NCBI GenBank assembly: GCA_013397795.1
Contig: VZTJ01000581.1
Coordinates: 248,001 to 312,000, forward strand
Length of the DNA: 64,000 nt
Origin: Orthonyx spaldingii
Lineage: Eukaryota; Chordata; Aves; Passeriformes; Orthonychidae
Direction of reading: 5' to 3'
Numbering within the stretch: position 1 is the first letter of the stretch; each line of letters begins with the position of its first letter. The notes below the pieces were generated by a model, which was not told the origin of the DNA, made no database searches, and worked only from the letters and a program-made list of their open reading frames with translations. A program made the translations under genes and the position numbers. Positions 50,471-63,665 of this stretch are shown here, one piece after another.

Positions 50471-52702
50471 CTAGTGAATATTTGCATATAAATCCCATTT
50501 CTACCATGTTGTACTTGGATGTATTTATTTTCAGCCTTTGATTTTTTTAAGTTAGCTTAGATAAAGTCTGTAATCATCACACTGAGTTAATCCATTCCTT
50601 GGATTCTATCTGTGTAACATACACAATATAAAAAGCTTAATTGCTTAGTTTAGGGGTTTGAAGTACACCCTGGGAAGCACTTGCCTGAAGGTATGTTAAA
50701 ATTCTTATATTCCTTATGAGATCCAGGACTAATACTTGGAGTTAAGAAAACCTTTAAGCAATAGGACATCTAAAACTCAAGCTTTGGAATTTTAATATTT
50801 AATTCCTACTGTGAATCTAGCCTCAAGGGATTAGACAATTTTTTGAAGCCAGATCTTCCAAGATGTGGTGTGGGAAGCATGTTCTCAGCACAAATCATGA
50901 CAAAATTTAGATTAGAATTAATTTATTTCCATTAATCAAACTAGCAGTTTTAGAGGAATACTAGAACTCTGTAACTATAATACATAGCATCTGAGCAGTT
51001 TTCTGGTCTTACTGCAAGACACTGTGGGGGCACGATAACTGATTTCAACAATCATGATATAATTACAAAGAGACAACATCTTCAAAAAGACAGTCTTTTT
51101 CAGATAGAAAAAATTGCCTCCTTAGGAAAAAAATTAAACCCAATAGGAATAACCTGAATTTCATGAATGCAGGGAATGAAGAAACTTGAATTTTGAGCAT
51201 TTAGAAGCATGCATAGCTCTGGGGAACCCATCCTATTCTAACACAAGCAATTGACCTGTGACCAGATAGCTCTCAAGGACAAAAGGATTGAACAACAACG
51301 CACAAAGTTTCTTAGAGATGAGTGAGAAAGTCAGTTTGGGCTACAATCATCAGGAAAGATAACTGACTTCTGATATTTTTGCAAGTAGATTTTGTCTTTC
51401 TGATAACTCTGTATCTCTTTACATTACTCTTCATGGGGAAGGAAGGGGAGGGTGAAAGTGGAGGTTGGAGTGAGAGGGGGTCATTTTGCCTACATTGCTG
51501 GTTATGGGGCAAAACCCCTAAATTTTGAAACACAAAGAAAGTTCTACATTTTGCAGAATCCTTGTTTTAAGGCTCGGTTTCACAATGAAATTACCACAGC
51601 ATTGTGGTAAAGAAACTTTACATTGTTGTATAGCTGTGTTTGTGTATGCTTCAAACATAAGGTTAGCAAAGGCAAGCTTGCAATACTTCTTTTGTTATAT
51701 TTCCTTGCATTTGTCATGGATCAAATACTCACACATAGACTGCATAGGTAGCACAAATATCAAGTTATTCAGCTATGATTGTTAGATAACAGGTCTGTAT
51801 CATGTATATTGAGGCTTCGCCAGCATTAATTTTAATGAAAACTTTATTAAGCAATTATCTCTTTTATGTAGTATGCACTTTCCTGGGCATTATAGAAGGT
51901 GTAATTTCTTAACAGTGGAATATTTTCCAAAGGAGTAATTTCAATTTTTTTTGCTATGTTCTGTTTTACCTGGGTAACATGGGGCAGTTTCATGTTTCCT
52001 ATTTTAGGATTGGAAAAAGGACCTGAGTGCTACCAGTTTATAAAAGTTTTATATGTTTTGTCTCTTCTGTTCTGAAGTCCCTTCTACTCTTCTTCTTTGT
52101 TTTTCCCACACCCTGCCCCCACATCTCTATGAATTTCAACATATACAAAAACTTGTGTCATAAATGAGAACCAGTCCCAACCATTACAGGCATTTAAAGC
52201 ATGAACATCATTTCTCACATATCTTAAAATCCTTCCACTGGGATCCTTGTTCAATCCATTCTTAAAAACATGTTAAGCATGCTGTGATTTTATTTTTTTT
52301 CTTTATGTCTCTTGAAGTACAGTTTGATATTTGCATCTACTGCAGATGTGACAATGTAGAAGGGTTTTTTCCTCCCGTTTTTAAGATGGCTTCCCATGAC
52401 AGTATGGTTGAAGCATCAACAATGTTACATCTTTTGTCACAGTGATTACAAGCATGCCTCTTTTCATCTATTTTAATCATTCATGGAGAATGGTATCTGA
52501 ATTCTGAGCAGTGGTCTAAGAGATGATAATCTGAATTCTAAGAATTTCTGTTTATAGCTATGTCAGTTCCATGTAATTACTGCAATGAGGTTTATGTAGA
52601 GGCACTAAATAATATTAACTACACTTTGTAAAGTCAAAAGGAATAGTAATTAAAAAAAAAAAACACCCACACTGAAAGATCTCTAGAAAGGGGAAAAGGA
52701 TT
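50471..52702. other. Unassigned AT-rich DNA, no gene seen
   Basis: No exon or repeat family was recognised. The plus strand is purine- and G-rich at 51434-51480, which gives short minus-strand frames rich in P and S. Confidence 0.5.
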
Positions 52703-53490
52703 TGTTACCAACCGCCCTAGATGGCAAGGGTAACCCACGTTCTCATTAATCGATCCCTTAGGGAAGATTAGAATGAAACAACACTAAATGATCAGTGTTT
52801 GCAAATATACATATGTAGGGTTTATTATAGAATAAATTGGTTGCAAAGGAAAACAGGTATGAAGCCATTTTGCTTATTATTATCTACAATTATATAACAA
52901 CATGAAAGCAAGACAGCACATCATCCAAGGATATACACAAGGGAAAAGAAAGAGAAAGCACAAAAGTGTGAAGATCTCACCACCTATAGGGCCCATGATA
53001 AGATTTAGTTGTTGCTTTATCTTGGTTGAAGTGGTAATCACAGCTGGGTGGGGTGGGTGAGGTGGTGGGGAAGTTCCAAAAAAGTGGTGGGGAAAAATCC
53101 CAAGAACTCAACCTCTCTTGGGGTTGTATTCACACCAGTTCAAATGGGAATTCCCAGGTATCTCCCCTGGGTTGGGGAGCTTCAGCTGGATCCTGTAATG
53201 TCCTGGATCAGGGGTGACTTTGAGAGTCTTTGACACCTTTAAGACATCTGTCTACATCAGTGCAGTTGAGTCCATTATGGTCTGCCAGCAGAGGTGAACA
53301 GCTTCAGCTACTTCTCCTCACCACCCCCCACCGAGGAGTTACCACAGCTGAGTCCACTTGAGTAAGAAAAAAGACGCAGTACCCTCCTCACAGGGTTTGC
53401 CTCTTCCATTACCTTGTTCAACACCCAGCTGTAGCCTGAGGTGTGGTGCGCTCGCCCTCAGCACCTAGGCAGGTACTTTGCACAACAGAA
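52703..53490 (-). mobile_element. Probable LTR of a second retrovirus-like family
   Basis: The block begins TGTTACCAACCGCC and contains, in order on the plus strand, GGTTTATTATAGAATAAATTGG (minus-strand AATAAA at 52821-52826), a purine-rich GAAAAGAAAGAGAAAGC tract, GAAGATCTCACCACC, and a G-rich segment. GC-rich text with CCACCCCCCACC follows up to about 53490. Placement of a polyadenylation signal near one end, a purine tract and a GC-rich body fits an avian LTR lying on the minus strand. It differs from the ERVL-like copies. The right boundary is uncertain and could extend to 53735. No internal viral genes are present. Confidence 0.45.
53046..53070 (+). other. Potential G-quadruplex motif
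   Basis: Four G runs (GGG, GGGG, GGG, GGGG) are separated by loops of one, one and nine bases. The last loop is longer than the strict seven-base rule but within relaxed definitions. It lies inside the LTR-like block and would form on the strand opposite to the proposed LTR sense strand. Confidence 0.5.
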
Positions 53491-56185
53491 GCTTCTCCCT
53501 TAAATGTTTGCTCCCTCAGTATTTCAGTCTCTCTTCCAGTAACACTTGTGGATACATTCTTCTCCCCAGACCTGGGATGATTAGAGAAGAGTATCCCCTT
53601 AATCTTAAGTTCCCTGTCACCATCCAAACTCCAGTTTGTAAGCATGTTTGGGGAGGGGTGAGTTTTGGTGGTGCAGATGGACAGCTGTTTCTTTGCAGTT
53701 GTCTACAGTGGGGAAAAGTCCTTCCAAGATTTTAGCAATGTTTAAGCTATTTCAGTCTCTCAGAGGATTTTGTTTTTGTTATGGCCATGGATAATGTGTA
53801 TTATTTTATGCAAACATGGTGAAATCTTCAAGAAAAGAAAGTATTATATTTCTACTCTAGCCTAGAGACATGTTTTTCTATAGTTGTTATTTGCTATGGT
53901 CACGCATCTCTTTCAACTATGAGAAAGAATAGTGATTCTTTATAGAAATTTTCTAAATTATGTGTGTGAAAAATTCAAGTACTTTTAGATTTAGACCAAA
54001 ATCAAGACCAATACTTTTCCTCGTAGCAACCTAGCACAAAAACTGCTTTTAAATGTTAATTGTTTAATGTACTGAAACGCCATCAAAGGTAAAATTTCCA
54101 ATTCAGATAATTCCTCTGAATGACTATTAATCCTTTACTTATACACTGAAACTACTTAACCAATTATATTTGTCTTATTTCACTTAAAAGAGACATTTAC
54201 AAAATAAATTTCTGGCTTAAAACTTAATAAGAAATGTATATACATATATTTTTCTTCTTAGTTAAATAAATGAAGACCAATATTGCTGTATATGACTTCT
54301 CAGGAAGGCAGGAATTGTCATTCATTTTAAGGAGGTCCACGTCTCACATATTTACCACTGTTTCTATAAAATACTGTATTTTTATTGCTAATGTCCCTCA
54401 CTTGCAACCTCATCTTCTACAGCCTCCAAATCATGTTCACTTACTACTTTTTCATCTAACACAATCAGTACTACTAAAATATTTGAGTGAGCAGTCAATA
54501 ATCTGCATTAGCAAATAACCACATTTAATGCATCTCTCCTTGAAAACATTACACATTTTCTGAGATGTGATGAGTCCTCAAAGTTCACTAGGAAATCATA
54601 GAAGATACTATCATTTTAAGGAAATTACTAAAACTGAACATACAGACTGAAAGTATCATTCTTCTACTGTAGACTCAGATACTGAATTTTTTTCCTGTAT
54701 GGCTAGGTGATATTACAAGATACACTAAGTTATTCTAAGTCTATTAACAACCACTGTGACAACTTAGTCTGAATTTACATGTAGTTAGACTTTCACAGAT
54801 TTACATTTTGACTAGGGTGGATCAGTTCTCTTCCTCATATTTCCATTCACAATTAAAGCTGAATTTACCACTTACCCATTTCAGCATAACACAAGTGTTA
54901 ACTAGACCATATTTGAAAAACACTTTGAAGGTGAAAATTTTGGTATACTTTATTTCAATGCGAAATCTGTTACTCCTTCAATGCACACTTGATTTCTTAA
55001 ATGTTTGTAGTCTTAAGGCATCGGTGTGTTCTAGGAAAGTCAGCTTTAAACTTGGCATGTGGTGCTCTGAAATAGCTGTTTTGACAACCAGATGTCTTTA
55101 GAAAGATTGCAGAGATGTTTGATCATCTTGTCATTTTGAAGGAAAGAGACGAGACTCTTAATATTCCTAAAAAGTTGGGTGGGCCAAATTATTTTGAGGG
55201 GGAAAATTGTTTTGAGGATAGATTACCTGACCAAGGATTTACTTACCTTTTGTTTGAGTTCACCACCAAAATCATTGCTGCTATGTTCTTCAGGGCTTGG
55301 GATCAGGTCCTAGACATTCTAAGAACTCAAAATAGATGCATGTGTACAGCATTTAGGCTACCAAAATAAAGCATTCTACAGCAAACCATACAACAGAAAG
55401 AACTATCTTTTATCATGAGCTTATTCTGCCACTGTGATGATGTATCTCAAAACAAAAGTTCTTTATAACAATTTATTTATACCACAAGCCTGCTAAATGT
55501 GCAAGGAAATTGTATAAATTCTTCCAGTGTGACAATTTTACAAGCAGTTAAGTAATCTTCTGTAATAAACTTGATGTGTCTGAAATAATTCTGTGAACAG
55601 CCTTTGAATTAAAAAGTATGTTCTGGTCTTTTCAAAAAGATGAAACTTTTATAAAGGAAATTCAAATTGCTGAACACTGGAGCAAAATCAATAATGTAAT
55701 TTGAATAATGCAGTCTAGTATTATATATTTATTCCAATTCATTGTATTTTTCTTGATTCACATTTTTACAGTTTCTTCTAAAAGCCCCATCCACTGTCAC
55801 AGGAATTCTTGTGCAGTACTACCAAGATAGGTTTGTATGAAACTGTGGTGGTTTCAAAACACGTCATGATCTTTATCATGCAGACAGTTTTCCATGTGTG
55901 GATTACTGAAGCCAAAAGACAGACCAAAAATCGTTTTTCAGTAAAAAGACAGGTTCTACAACCTCTGTGTGTTTTTCACTATCAATGGGAAGGTCAGAAG
56001 CTAATAAAATCTTAACTGCTATGGATGCTAAAGAAATGGAAAGTTCTAAATATAAATAATGTATATTTAACTGGAAAAAATATTCTCCAGTTAAGTACAT
56101 TCCAACCGATGGAATAAGTCTTTCTGAGACAACTGTGGTTATTCAACTTGCCATAACACGAAGCAAATTAAGAGAAAAGAAGCCA
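53491..56185. other. Unassigned AT-rich DNA, no gene seen
   Basis: The first ~250 bases remain GC-richer and may belong to the LTR-like block. Beyond 53735 the sequence is AT-rich with frames of 97 codons or fewer and no recognised motif. Confidence 0.5.
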
Positions 56186-56796
56186 GGGTGTGCCCAGATA
56201 GCCAAGAAGGCCAATGGTGTCCTGGCCTGGATCAGCAATAGTGTGGCCAGCAGGACCAGGGTAGTGACCGTCCCTCTGTACTCGGCACTGGTGAGGCCAC
56301 AACTCAAATCCTGTGTTCAGTTCTGGGCCCCTCACTGCAAGAAAGACATTGAGGGGCTGGAGCGTGTCCAGAGAAGGGCAATGGAGCTGGGGAAGGGTCT
56401 GGAGCACAAGTCCTGTGAGGAGCAGCTGAGGGAGCTGGGGGTGTTTAACCTGGAAGAAAGGAGGCTCAGGAGGGACCTTACTGCTCTCCACTTTTGCCTG
56501 AAAGGAGGCTGCAGCCAAGTGGGGTCAGTCTCTTCTCACAGGCAGCCAGCGACAGGACCAGACAAAATGTACCTAGATTGGATATTAGGAAAAAATTCTT
56601 AGCTGAAAAAGGGTGGTTGAGCATTGGAACAGTCTGCCTAACAAAGAGGTGGAGTCGTCATCCATTGAAATGAAAAATCTTGTGAATGTGGCAGTTAGGG
56701 ATATGGTTTAGTGGTAAACATGGTGGTGCTGGGTTAGCAGTTGTACTCAACGATCTTAGAGATCTTTTCCAGACTAAATTACTCCATGATTTCATG
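56186..56796 (+). mobile_element. CR1 LINE 3' fragment, best preserved, ORF2 end open
   Basis: Plus-strand CR1 of about 610 bases. It begins in the C-terminal part of ORF2 (GCCAAGAAGGCCAATGG, GTGTGGCCAGCAGGACCAGG, TTCAGTTCTGGGCCCCTCAC), which follows the reverse-transcriptase core. The tail continues with GATTGGATATTAGGAAAAA, a 3' untranslated region and a weak CCATGATTTCATG terminal repeat. A 155-codon frame (56135-56602) reads correctly through the ORF2 remnant, including ERVQRRAMELGKGLEHKSC, so few indels have accumulated. A gap of roughly 25-30 bases relative to the usual text lies near 56565. The antisense 116-codon frame is a shadow. The element lacks endonuclease and reverse-transcriptase catalytic regions and cannot move. 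Confidence 0.96.
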
Positions 56797-59700
56797 TTCA
56801 GAAATTATTGTCCACTTTATTTTTCCATTCAGTTAAGCCCTGCTTGTAAAGAGCTGTTTCCAGAGGCCTCATAGCTTAATAAAGTCACCACAATTCTTCA
56901 TCCTCCAAACTTTTCTAACACAACTAATAGATTGTTATTTCCTCAAAAGCTTCTCAACTTCTCTGCTTGCAGTTTTATTTTTTTATACTACATTTTTATG
57001 TCTCATTTGGGCCCAAATCTAAACCTTTGCGAGATTTTTATTTTGGCTGTAATCTGTTGCTACCTCTACCAAAGTCTTGATGAAAGGCATCATGGAAGTT
57101 AACAGTCTGGAAGAAATTACTCCATTATCTAAGAGCCCACCCATCTTGCTGACAGTGCTGTGTAGGTTTATATTTGAATTAGTCAGCTTTTCAGAGCTAT
57201 TCAGAAAAATGTAATATTTACATTTGTAATTTTCATCTTCCTTGGTGATTATTACTGATTAAAACAACATATTTTACCAAACATAATCTATGTCCACAAT
57301 TCCTCACCAAGACCTTTCATAAACTCATTGATATCTCAGTCCTTAACCTGTAATATCAAAAATTAACTGCATTAATAGCAAGAGAAAATGTTTGAAAAAT
57401 TGTTTTATCTTCTTTTTTCAGTTTTTACCTATCTCTGAAAGTGAACAATTAACCACAAACTCTTAAAAATGAGCAAATGCAATTGTTTAGAGATTATATA
57501 GGGAAGAGAGATTGAGATACCAACCAATGTAAATGATTTGGCATTAATTGTATTCTTAGTTTGAAATATAATCCATGAGTTACAATGCAATTTAATTACA
57601 TTTTCATTCTATTAATGTTAACAATACAAATTCCCAAAGTAATAAAGCTATCTCTTTAATAAAAACAGAAGTTTGTGATAAAGTACGTTTATTTAAAGAC
57701 ACTTCTAAGACTGGAAGTTCTTTGACATTTGGATTTATATCAGTATACAGATTATGTATACAGTCTAAATAGTGAGCTCACGGAGTTGAAATTTTGCCAA
57801 AGTAATTTGAATTCTGGGGTTTTCAGAATGTCAGCTGCTGTAGTAATATCCAATTAAGGAGCTACATTAAATCGCAGACATTAGTGTAGTGCTATGTGTT
57901 ACTAATTCAACTTTTATAGGTACTATCAGAAAGTTTTATTTCTAACAGGTTGCATATATAAATTACTTACAAATAAAAATTATCTACATACTGCTTCTAA
58001 CAATGCCTTTAACCAATTTAAAATAAAGAACTGTGTTAAAGAAAATAGCCTTTTTTAGTCTTTTACAGCTATTTATGTAAATTTTAGACCAATGTGGATT
58101 TGATTTATTCATATGGAGATTATATTTGTCCAAAAGGTGACCAACAGTGAAGCAGTACACATATATCATAAACTATTTTTAATTTCCCTTGTATTTTGGA
58201 TCTGGTTCCTTTCGCCATTGAAATATGAATGCTTCATATGTGCATGTAACACTTCATCCTATTCTTAAGGTAAGGTCACTCATGTACAGTGGAAAAGCCC
58301 CACAGCTGTTCTTTTTAAAGCTGTTATAATAAATACACTCATGTACTAGCAAAGAACTTAAAGTGCATGTTTTTTAAGGAATAATTTTTAGACACTATAA
58401 ATTTAAAGATATTCCAGTAGAATAAAAGAGAGCAAATACTGGGTAGACATAGTATGCAACTTCTATAGCAGAATAACACTCCTCTAATGAATGCATCAAC
58501 AGTACAGGAGAGGTTTCAATGACCAAAAAAATAGAAGTGTACGTTATTTATAGGTTGAGATCCACTAATTGTAACAAGAAGTATGTGAGGTCAGTTCTAG
58601 AATGGGAAGAATGCTGTGTACTCAAAGAGTTTTTACATCTGAATATATAGCCTGCTAAAGTGATTAAAATTTTATGCTTTGTTTCTTCTTCTTAGACAAT
58701 CTACTGTTTATCCTTTTATGGTGATTCTGTCTGGTTGTGTCTGAGGGTGACACAGAGTAATTAGGACTTTTTTTTTTTTTAATTACTCAGAGTGTTAGTT
58801 GAACTTTACTCCCAGATGGGGTTGAAATATTGAAGGGGAGACTATTGGCACAGTGATTGAAAGATATTAATGTCTCATGGCCCAGGAAGTTTACAGACTC
58901 TGACTTTACTAGTCAAATTCAGTGTTTATGTACCCATGACAATGGCCTGCAGCACCATTTCAGAATTACGTGTGCATTCTTGGAAAACAGCTTGGTGTTT
59001 GTCTAAATGCTCACACTTTGCAGGATTTCTCAAGCTTTACTGGTGTTGAATGTCAGAACTTTTATGGCCTGGATGATCTGTGCTCTACTGCTCTGTGCTT
59101 TTTTGATCCCCATGATTTTTACTATAACGTTGGCCTCTGGGCGGGGGAGAATCAGTGGTGAGCTTTTGTTGAAATTCTTGGTTTCAGATACAGTTTGGGC
59201 TGAAATGCTGTTCAATTTAGTTGATTGAAGAGCTTGGAACAAGAATGTTCCATGAATAGGCACTGAAAGAAGGTGACCTCTTGCAAGGCGTAAGTAATTG
59301 TGTATGAAGTTGTGTAAGAACATACTTTTTTAGGCAATTGGCGAATAGTCTTCAAGGTGAAAGAGAAAAGATCATAAATAGAGGATTCAAAGATAGCCAC
59401 ACTAATGGTTTGTCAAGAATTTTTTCTCCTGTGAGGTGTGACTCTTTGCTTCCCTTCCCAACTTTTTTGCTGCTACATGATATTTTGGTTGGGTAGAGGT
59501 GAACACACTTTGAATTTATTTAGTAGGAGATACGTTTAGTCATGAATTCAGTAATTAATCAGAGGAAGGTTGGGGACCTGCAAAGGTTATTGGAAATGGA
59601 ATGGCTCCAGCCTCTGCACAACTCAGACTGTTGTAAACTATTATATTCTGTCATATTTTAAAGGAGGACAGGCAGACCATTGAGTTCTGTAAGGTCTTAT

Positions 59701-60439
59701 ATATGTCCTGGATTTAACAGACATTTGAAGGTGCTTAGAACTTACTAGAAAATGGAAGCCAAATAAAGACCCAAATAGGGTAGGGGTATGTTTCTGCTTG
59801 TTTTTTTCTTTTTTAAGCTGTCCCTAAAATCCCTGAAATTGTTATATGTTAGAAAGAGGACTTTATCTTGAAGACCATTGAAAGTCAACCCCAGTGGCTA
59901 GAATGATATGAGCTGACTCTCAGTCTGCGTGTTGTCCGGATCCTGGAAAGTTTGTAAATTAACTAAGACAAAATATCAGATTCATTACTGTTCTGTTTTA
60001 CTAGTTTTGATCCCAGCTTTGTGATTCAAAGACAACTTGTAGAGCTGAAGCATACCTACAAAAAATAATCTCTGAAAGAATATGAGAGAATGGATTTATT
60101 TATATTATTAAAATAGAATGGTTGACATAGAAGTTTTAAATATTTCATTTGAAGTAAAATATGTGACAGGAACGATTATCTAGTGACATGCAACAGGAAA
60201 GTTTGTAAAAATCACACCATCACTTTTTCACATTAGATTTATAACTTTTCATGCCTTCAGGTATCAAGTTATCAGCTATTCTAACTACAAATACTCTGTC
60301 TCATTATTTGCATCCTATATTATGTATGGAGATTTCTTTCTGCAGCTGAGTAGAACCAGTTTAACAACAACTTAAACTAAGAATGATGAGAGAAGGCAAG
60401 AGCAACTAGCAGCATTGCAAGAGACCTATGGACAGGGTC
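56797..60439. other. Unassigned AT-rich DNA
   Basis: No repeat family was recognised. A run of T lies at about 58767-58780. An exon-like segment at 59024-59157 is listed separately. Confidence 0.5.
59024..59157 (+). CDS. Candidate exon open in two frames, low support
   Basis: ACTTTGCAG (ending 59023) precedes the segment, and CAGTG|GTGAGC closes it. Two frames are open throughout. One gives an acidic/aromatic sequence starting DFSSFTGVECQNFYGLDD; the other gives a membrane-like stretch (MICALLLCAFLIPMIFTITL). The pyrimidine tract before the acceptor is short and no family was recognised, so this may be chance. Confidence 0.12.
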
Positions 60440-61240
60440 AATAGATAAAGGATATGGGGTGACATGACAAGAAAGCACTTGCACATCAGCGAGGAAGTAC
60501 CTAAAAGGCACCATTCTGGGAAGATCTCCCAACCCTTTCCAGGAACTCAACATGGGATGGCTCACTGAAGTGCCTGTATACTAATGTGGACAGCATGGGG
60601 AATAAACACAGCCGGGCTTTGATCATGTTGGGATCTTGGAGACTTTACAGGATGGTTCCCATGACTGGAGTGTTGCAAAGAAGGGATACAGGCTCATTAA
60701 GAAGTACAGAAAAGGAATACAAGGAGGGATAGTCTCACTTTATATGAGTGGGCAGCTGGAGTGCATGGAAACTCTTTCTAGGACTGGTAGGGTTGAATCC
60801 AGAGTTAAAGTTAGAAATGTTAAAGTCCAAGTGAAACTAAACCTGTTAAAGGATGTCAAATACAACAAGAAGAATAGAGATGACAAAAGAAAGCCTGAAT
60901 AAATGTGGGCTCATTGCTCAAGAAAATGAGGGACCTGGTTATGGAGGATGGAGCCAGACTTGTTTCAGTGGTGCCCTGTGACAGGACTAGAGGCAGTGGG
61001 CACCACCTGAAACATAGGAGATTATCTCTGGTAATCTGAAAACACCATTTTACTGTGAGGGTGACTGAGTGTGTCACAGAGAGGTTGTGGAGTTTCCCTC
61101 TTTGGAGACATTCAAAAGCTTCTGGATATGGTCCTGAACAACCAGCTCTAGGTGACCCTGCTGTAGTTGGGGACTTGGACCAGATGACTTCTGAAGGTCC
61201 GTTACAATCTCAACTTCTCTGTGATTCTGGGATTTTGTGA
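60440..61240 (+). mobile_element. CR1 LINE with two large internal deletions
   Basis: Plus-strand CR1 that keeps both the start of ORF2 and the 3' end but lacks most of the middle. Segment 1 (about 60440-60810) contains the start of the endonuclease domain: TGCCTGTATACTAATG near 60571, then a frame from 60636 with DGSHDWSVAKKGYRL and GIQGGIVSLYMSG. Segment 2 (about 60815-60945) resumes in the linker after the endonuclease (VKLNLLKDVKYNKKN, then GGACCTGGTTATGG). Segment 3 (about 60950-61240) is the 3' untranslated region (CAGTGGTGCCCTGTGACAGG to GTGATTCTGGGATTTTG). The first junction keeps the ORF2 frame. Reverse transcriptase is entirely absent, so it is inactive. Confidence 0.85.
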
Positions 61241-63482
61241 CACTCTGAAATCAATATTCTATATATTATGGTTTTCTGATTCTACACAGTATTTCAGATA
61301 AATTATAGGCAATTATTGTGCATTTATTTCTTGTACTTCTTATTCATTGACTCTTCTATTTAAATGATAAGATAAAAATGTCTGTTCTCTGGTTCCCACA
61401 GAAAGTTACTAGTCATTTATCTTCAGGAAGATATGGAATTAATTTCTACCATTGTCAACTTGATCCATGTATGTTTTCCAGCACTTCAAATTTGCCTTCA
61501 TATCAACAGGATGAAACACCTTTATACAGCCTTATTCTCTCTCCATAGATAACAGTTTCTTATTGATTTTTGTTCTTCATTTAAGAGGATGGACCACTTG
61601 AGTTTGTACATTGCTTCTAACCAAGATGCTAGGAAGCCTCTGTGGCCATTCCTGCACTCTGGTTGTATTTGCTTTGAAAAATATTGCAACATATTATTTC
61701 TACAACTTTTAAATGCTCTGACTAGTTCTTGATATCACATAGTTTAGATACACATCTTTGTTAGACAAGAAGAATCTTTATGAACTAACATTACTATGTT
61801 TGTTCTTGGTTCTTTTATTAAATACTCTCATGATGAAGTTTTCAGATTACAGTCACTGCTAACAGAACTACTTTTTAGTCTACCCTTGTCATTTCAGAAT
61901 GTTTAAACAATTTCTGGAAGTAACTTCATAGCTGAAATGTTTAAATCAGTTTTTTTGTCATATCCCTAGTTAACAAAAATAAATCCAAAATGGATAGTTA
62001 AGGCATAGACTAAGCCAATAACAACCCAAAGAAGAAGAAATTGATGGACTGTAACTTGATACTTAGAAATAGCACCTCAATAATGGTTTAACAGTACTTG
62101 TCCATAGATGTTAATAATATGTTTTCCTTCTCCAAGCAGATGTTCCCTACAGTCACTGATGGGTTTCACAGGGTTGTCAGCTCTGGGTCATTGTTTCCCA
62201 GTTTGATTTAGTATTGACGGATCAACAGTCACTCTCTGAAACTCCTGGTCTGGCCATGGACCTTGTTTCAGGATTGAATATGTCATTTTTCAGGTGGAGT
62301 TCTTTTCCTTTTTGATAATATCAAATGTCTCCATATTTCCTATAAATGGTGAACTGTGTCCCCTTATATCTGAAAATCCAACAACCAAAATGCAAAAAGA
62401 AAACCTACTATTATAAAAATTATAAACTGCTATTTTTATATATCGAATTTGCCTTTTGTATACTTTATAATGAATTTTTCTGCCTGGTTATTTTAATTGG
62501 CTAGTTCCTCAGTGTGTATCCTAATCACATAATCAGGTTAAAGTTATTAGCAGTGCCTTGCGTTCAGCAAAATCTATGCTATTCTGAATATATAATATGA
62601 CTTGATTTTTTAGTACTATTAGCTAGCACCTAATGTCTTCAGTTGCACAGCTGTAATAAATTAGACCTAATGTTTGCATGGTACTGATTTACCATATTCT
62701 ATGAGGATAGAAAACTAAAGAAGTTCTGCTTGTTCTGTAATCATTTGTAGAACTGAAGGGAACAAGCGTATTCTTGAGGTATTAACCTGTCACTGTTTTC
62801 AGTTTCATGGTCATATGAAGGTTTGATTTTTTTATCAGGCAATCATAATACTTTCACATTAATGTTTTTGCTCTGGTCTGATTAGCAATCCTTCTTTGGT
62901 TCTGACAGCTTCACAGAGTGTGGACAACTGTCCACATTTTTGACATAATCAGAACTTTAGTACTATTTTTGAAATAGCTAGAACTCCTCTTGTATCATAG
63001 CATGCAGAAAACAATCTGTCAAATAGTCATTTTAAAGTTTCTACAGTAAACTTCTGTGGTGATCAGTAAAATAATTAGGGCTTCTTTCCTATAATTGAAT
63101 AATTTTGACTGCAATATTAGTTTCCCACCTGTGCAATAATCATAACATAGAATCAAATACCTGCAATATCATCACTATTTCAGGCAAAGCCAGAGGTGCA
63201 CTACACACACTCTTACAAACATTCTTTTTAATACAATTTCTGAACAGAAAGAGCTTAATTTTTGGCTTAGTCAATTCCATAGCACCAGCATACAGTGGTT
63301 CTGGTTTCTTCCTCAAGCCTGTATTCCTGCACTGAAATCCATTTCTATGTAAATCTATGATAAATATGTGCAAGACACGTGCCTTTCACTATGACACAAA
63401 TGACTGAAGTATCAGAAGTTTATTTACCATGGATGAAGAAAAACCCAAATCCCTCTCAGGGAAATATATCCAAGCCAACCAC
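61241..63482. other. Unassigned AT-rich DNA, no gene seen
   Basis: No exon, RNA gene or repeat family was recognised between the two CR1 copies. The sequence is strongly AT-rich, and open frames are short. Confidence 0.5.
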
Positions 63483-63665
63483 ATAGAATCACAGAATTAC
63501 GGAATGGATGATGCTACAAGGGGGTCTCTAAGGCGGTTTATTACACCACCTAGTGCAAAACTGTGTCAGCTGGAACAGATTGCTGAGGCCCTTGCTGATT
63601 CAGGGAAAATAGACTCCACAACTTATCTGATAAACTTGTTCTACTGTTCTGGAAACCTGACAGAG
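63483..63665 (-). mobile_element. CR1 LINE 3' fragment, old
   Basis: Minus-strand CR1 tail. Read on the plus strand it begins with ATAGAATCACAGAATTACGG, the complement of the CR1 terminal repeat. It continues through CAGCTGGAACAGATTGCTGA and ACTCCACAACTTATCTG, both recognisable CR1 3' untranslated text. Deletions shorten it and it fades near 63665. The open frame at 63429-63707 is an antisense artefact of this fragment. Confidence 0.85.

Noticed and set aside
56168..56518. 116-codon minus-strand frame
   Set aside because: It is the antisense of the CR1 ORF2 remnant.
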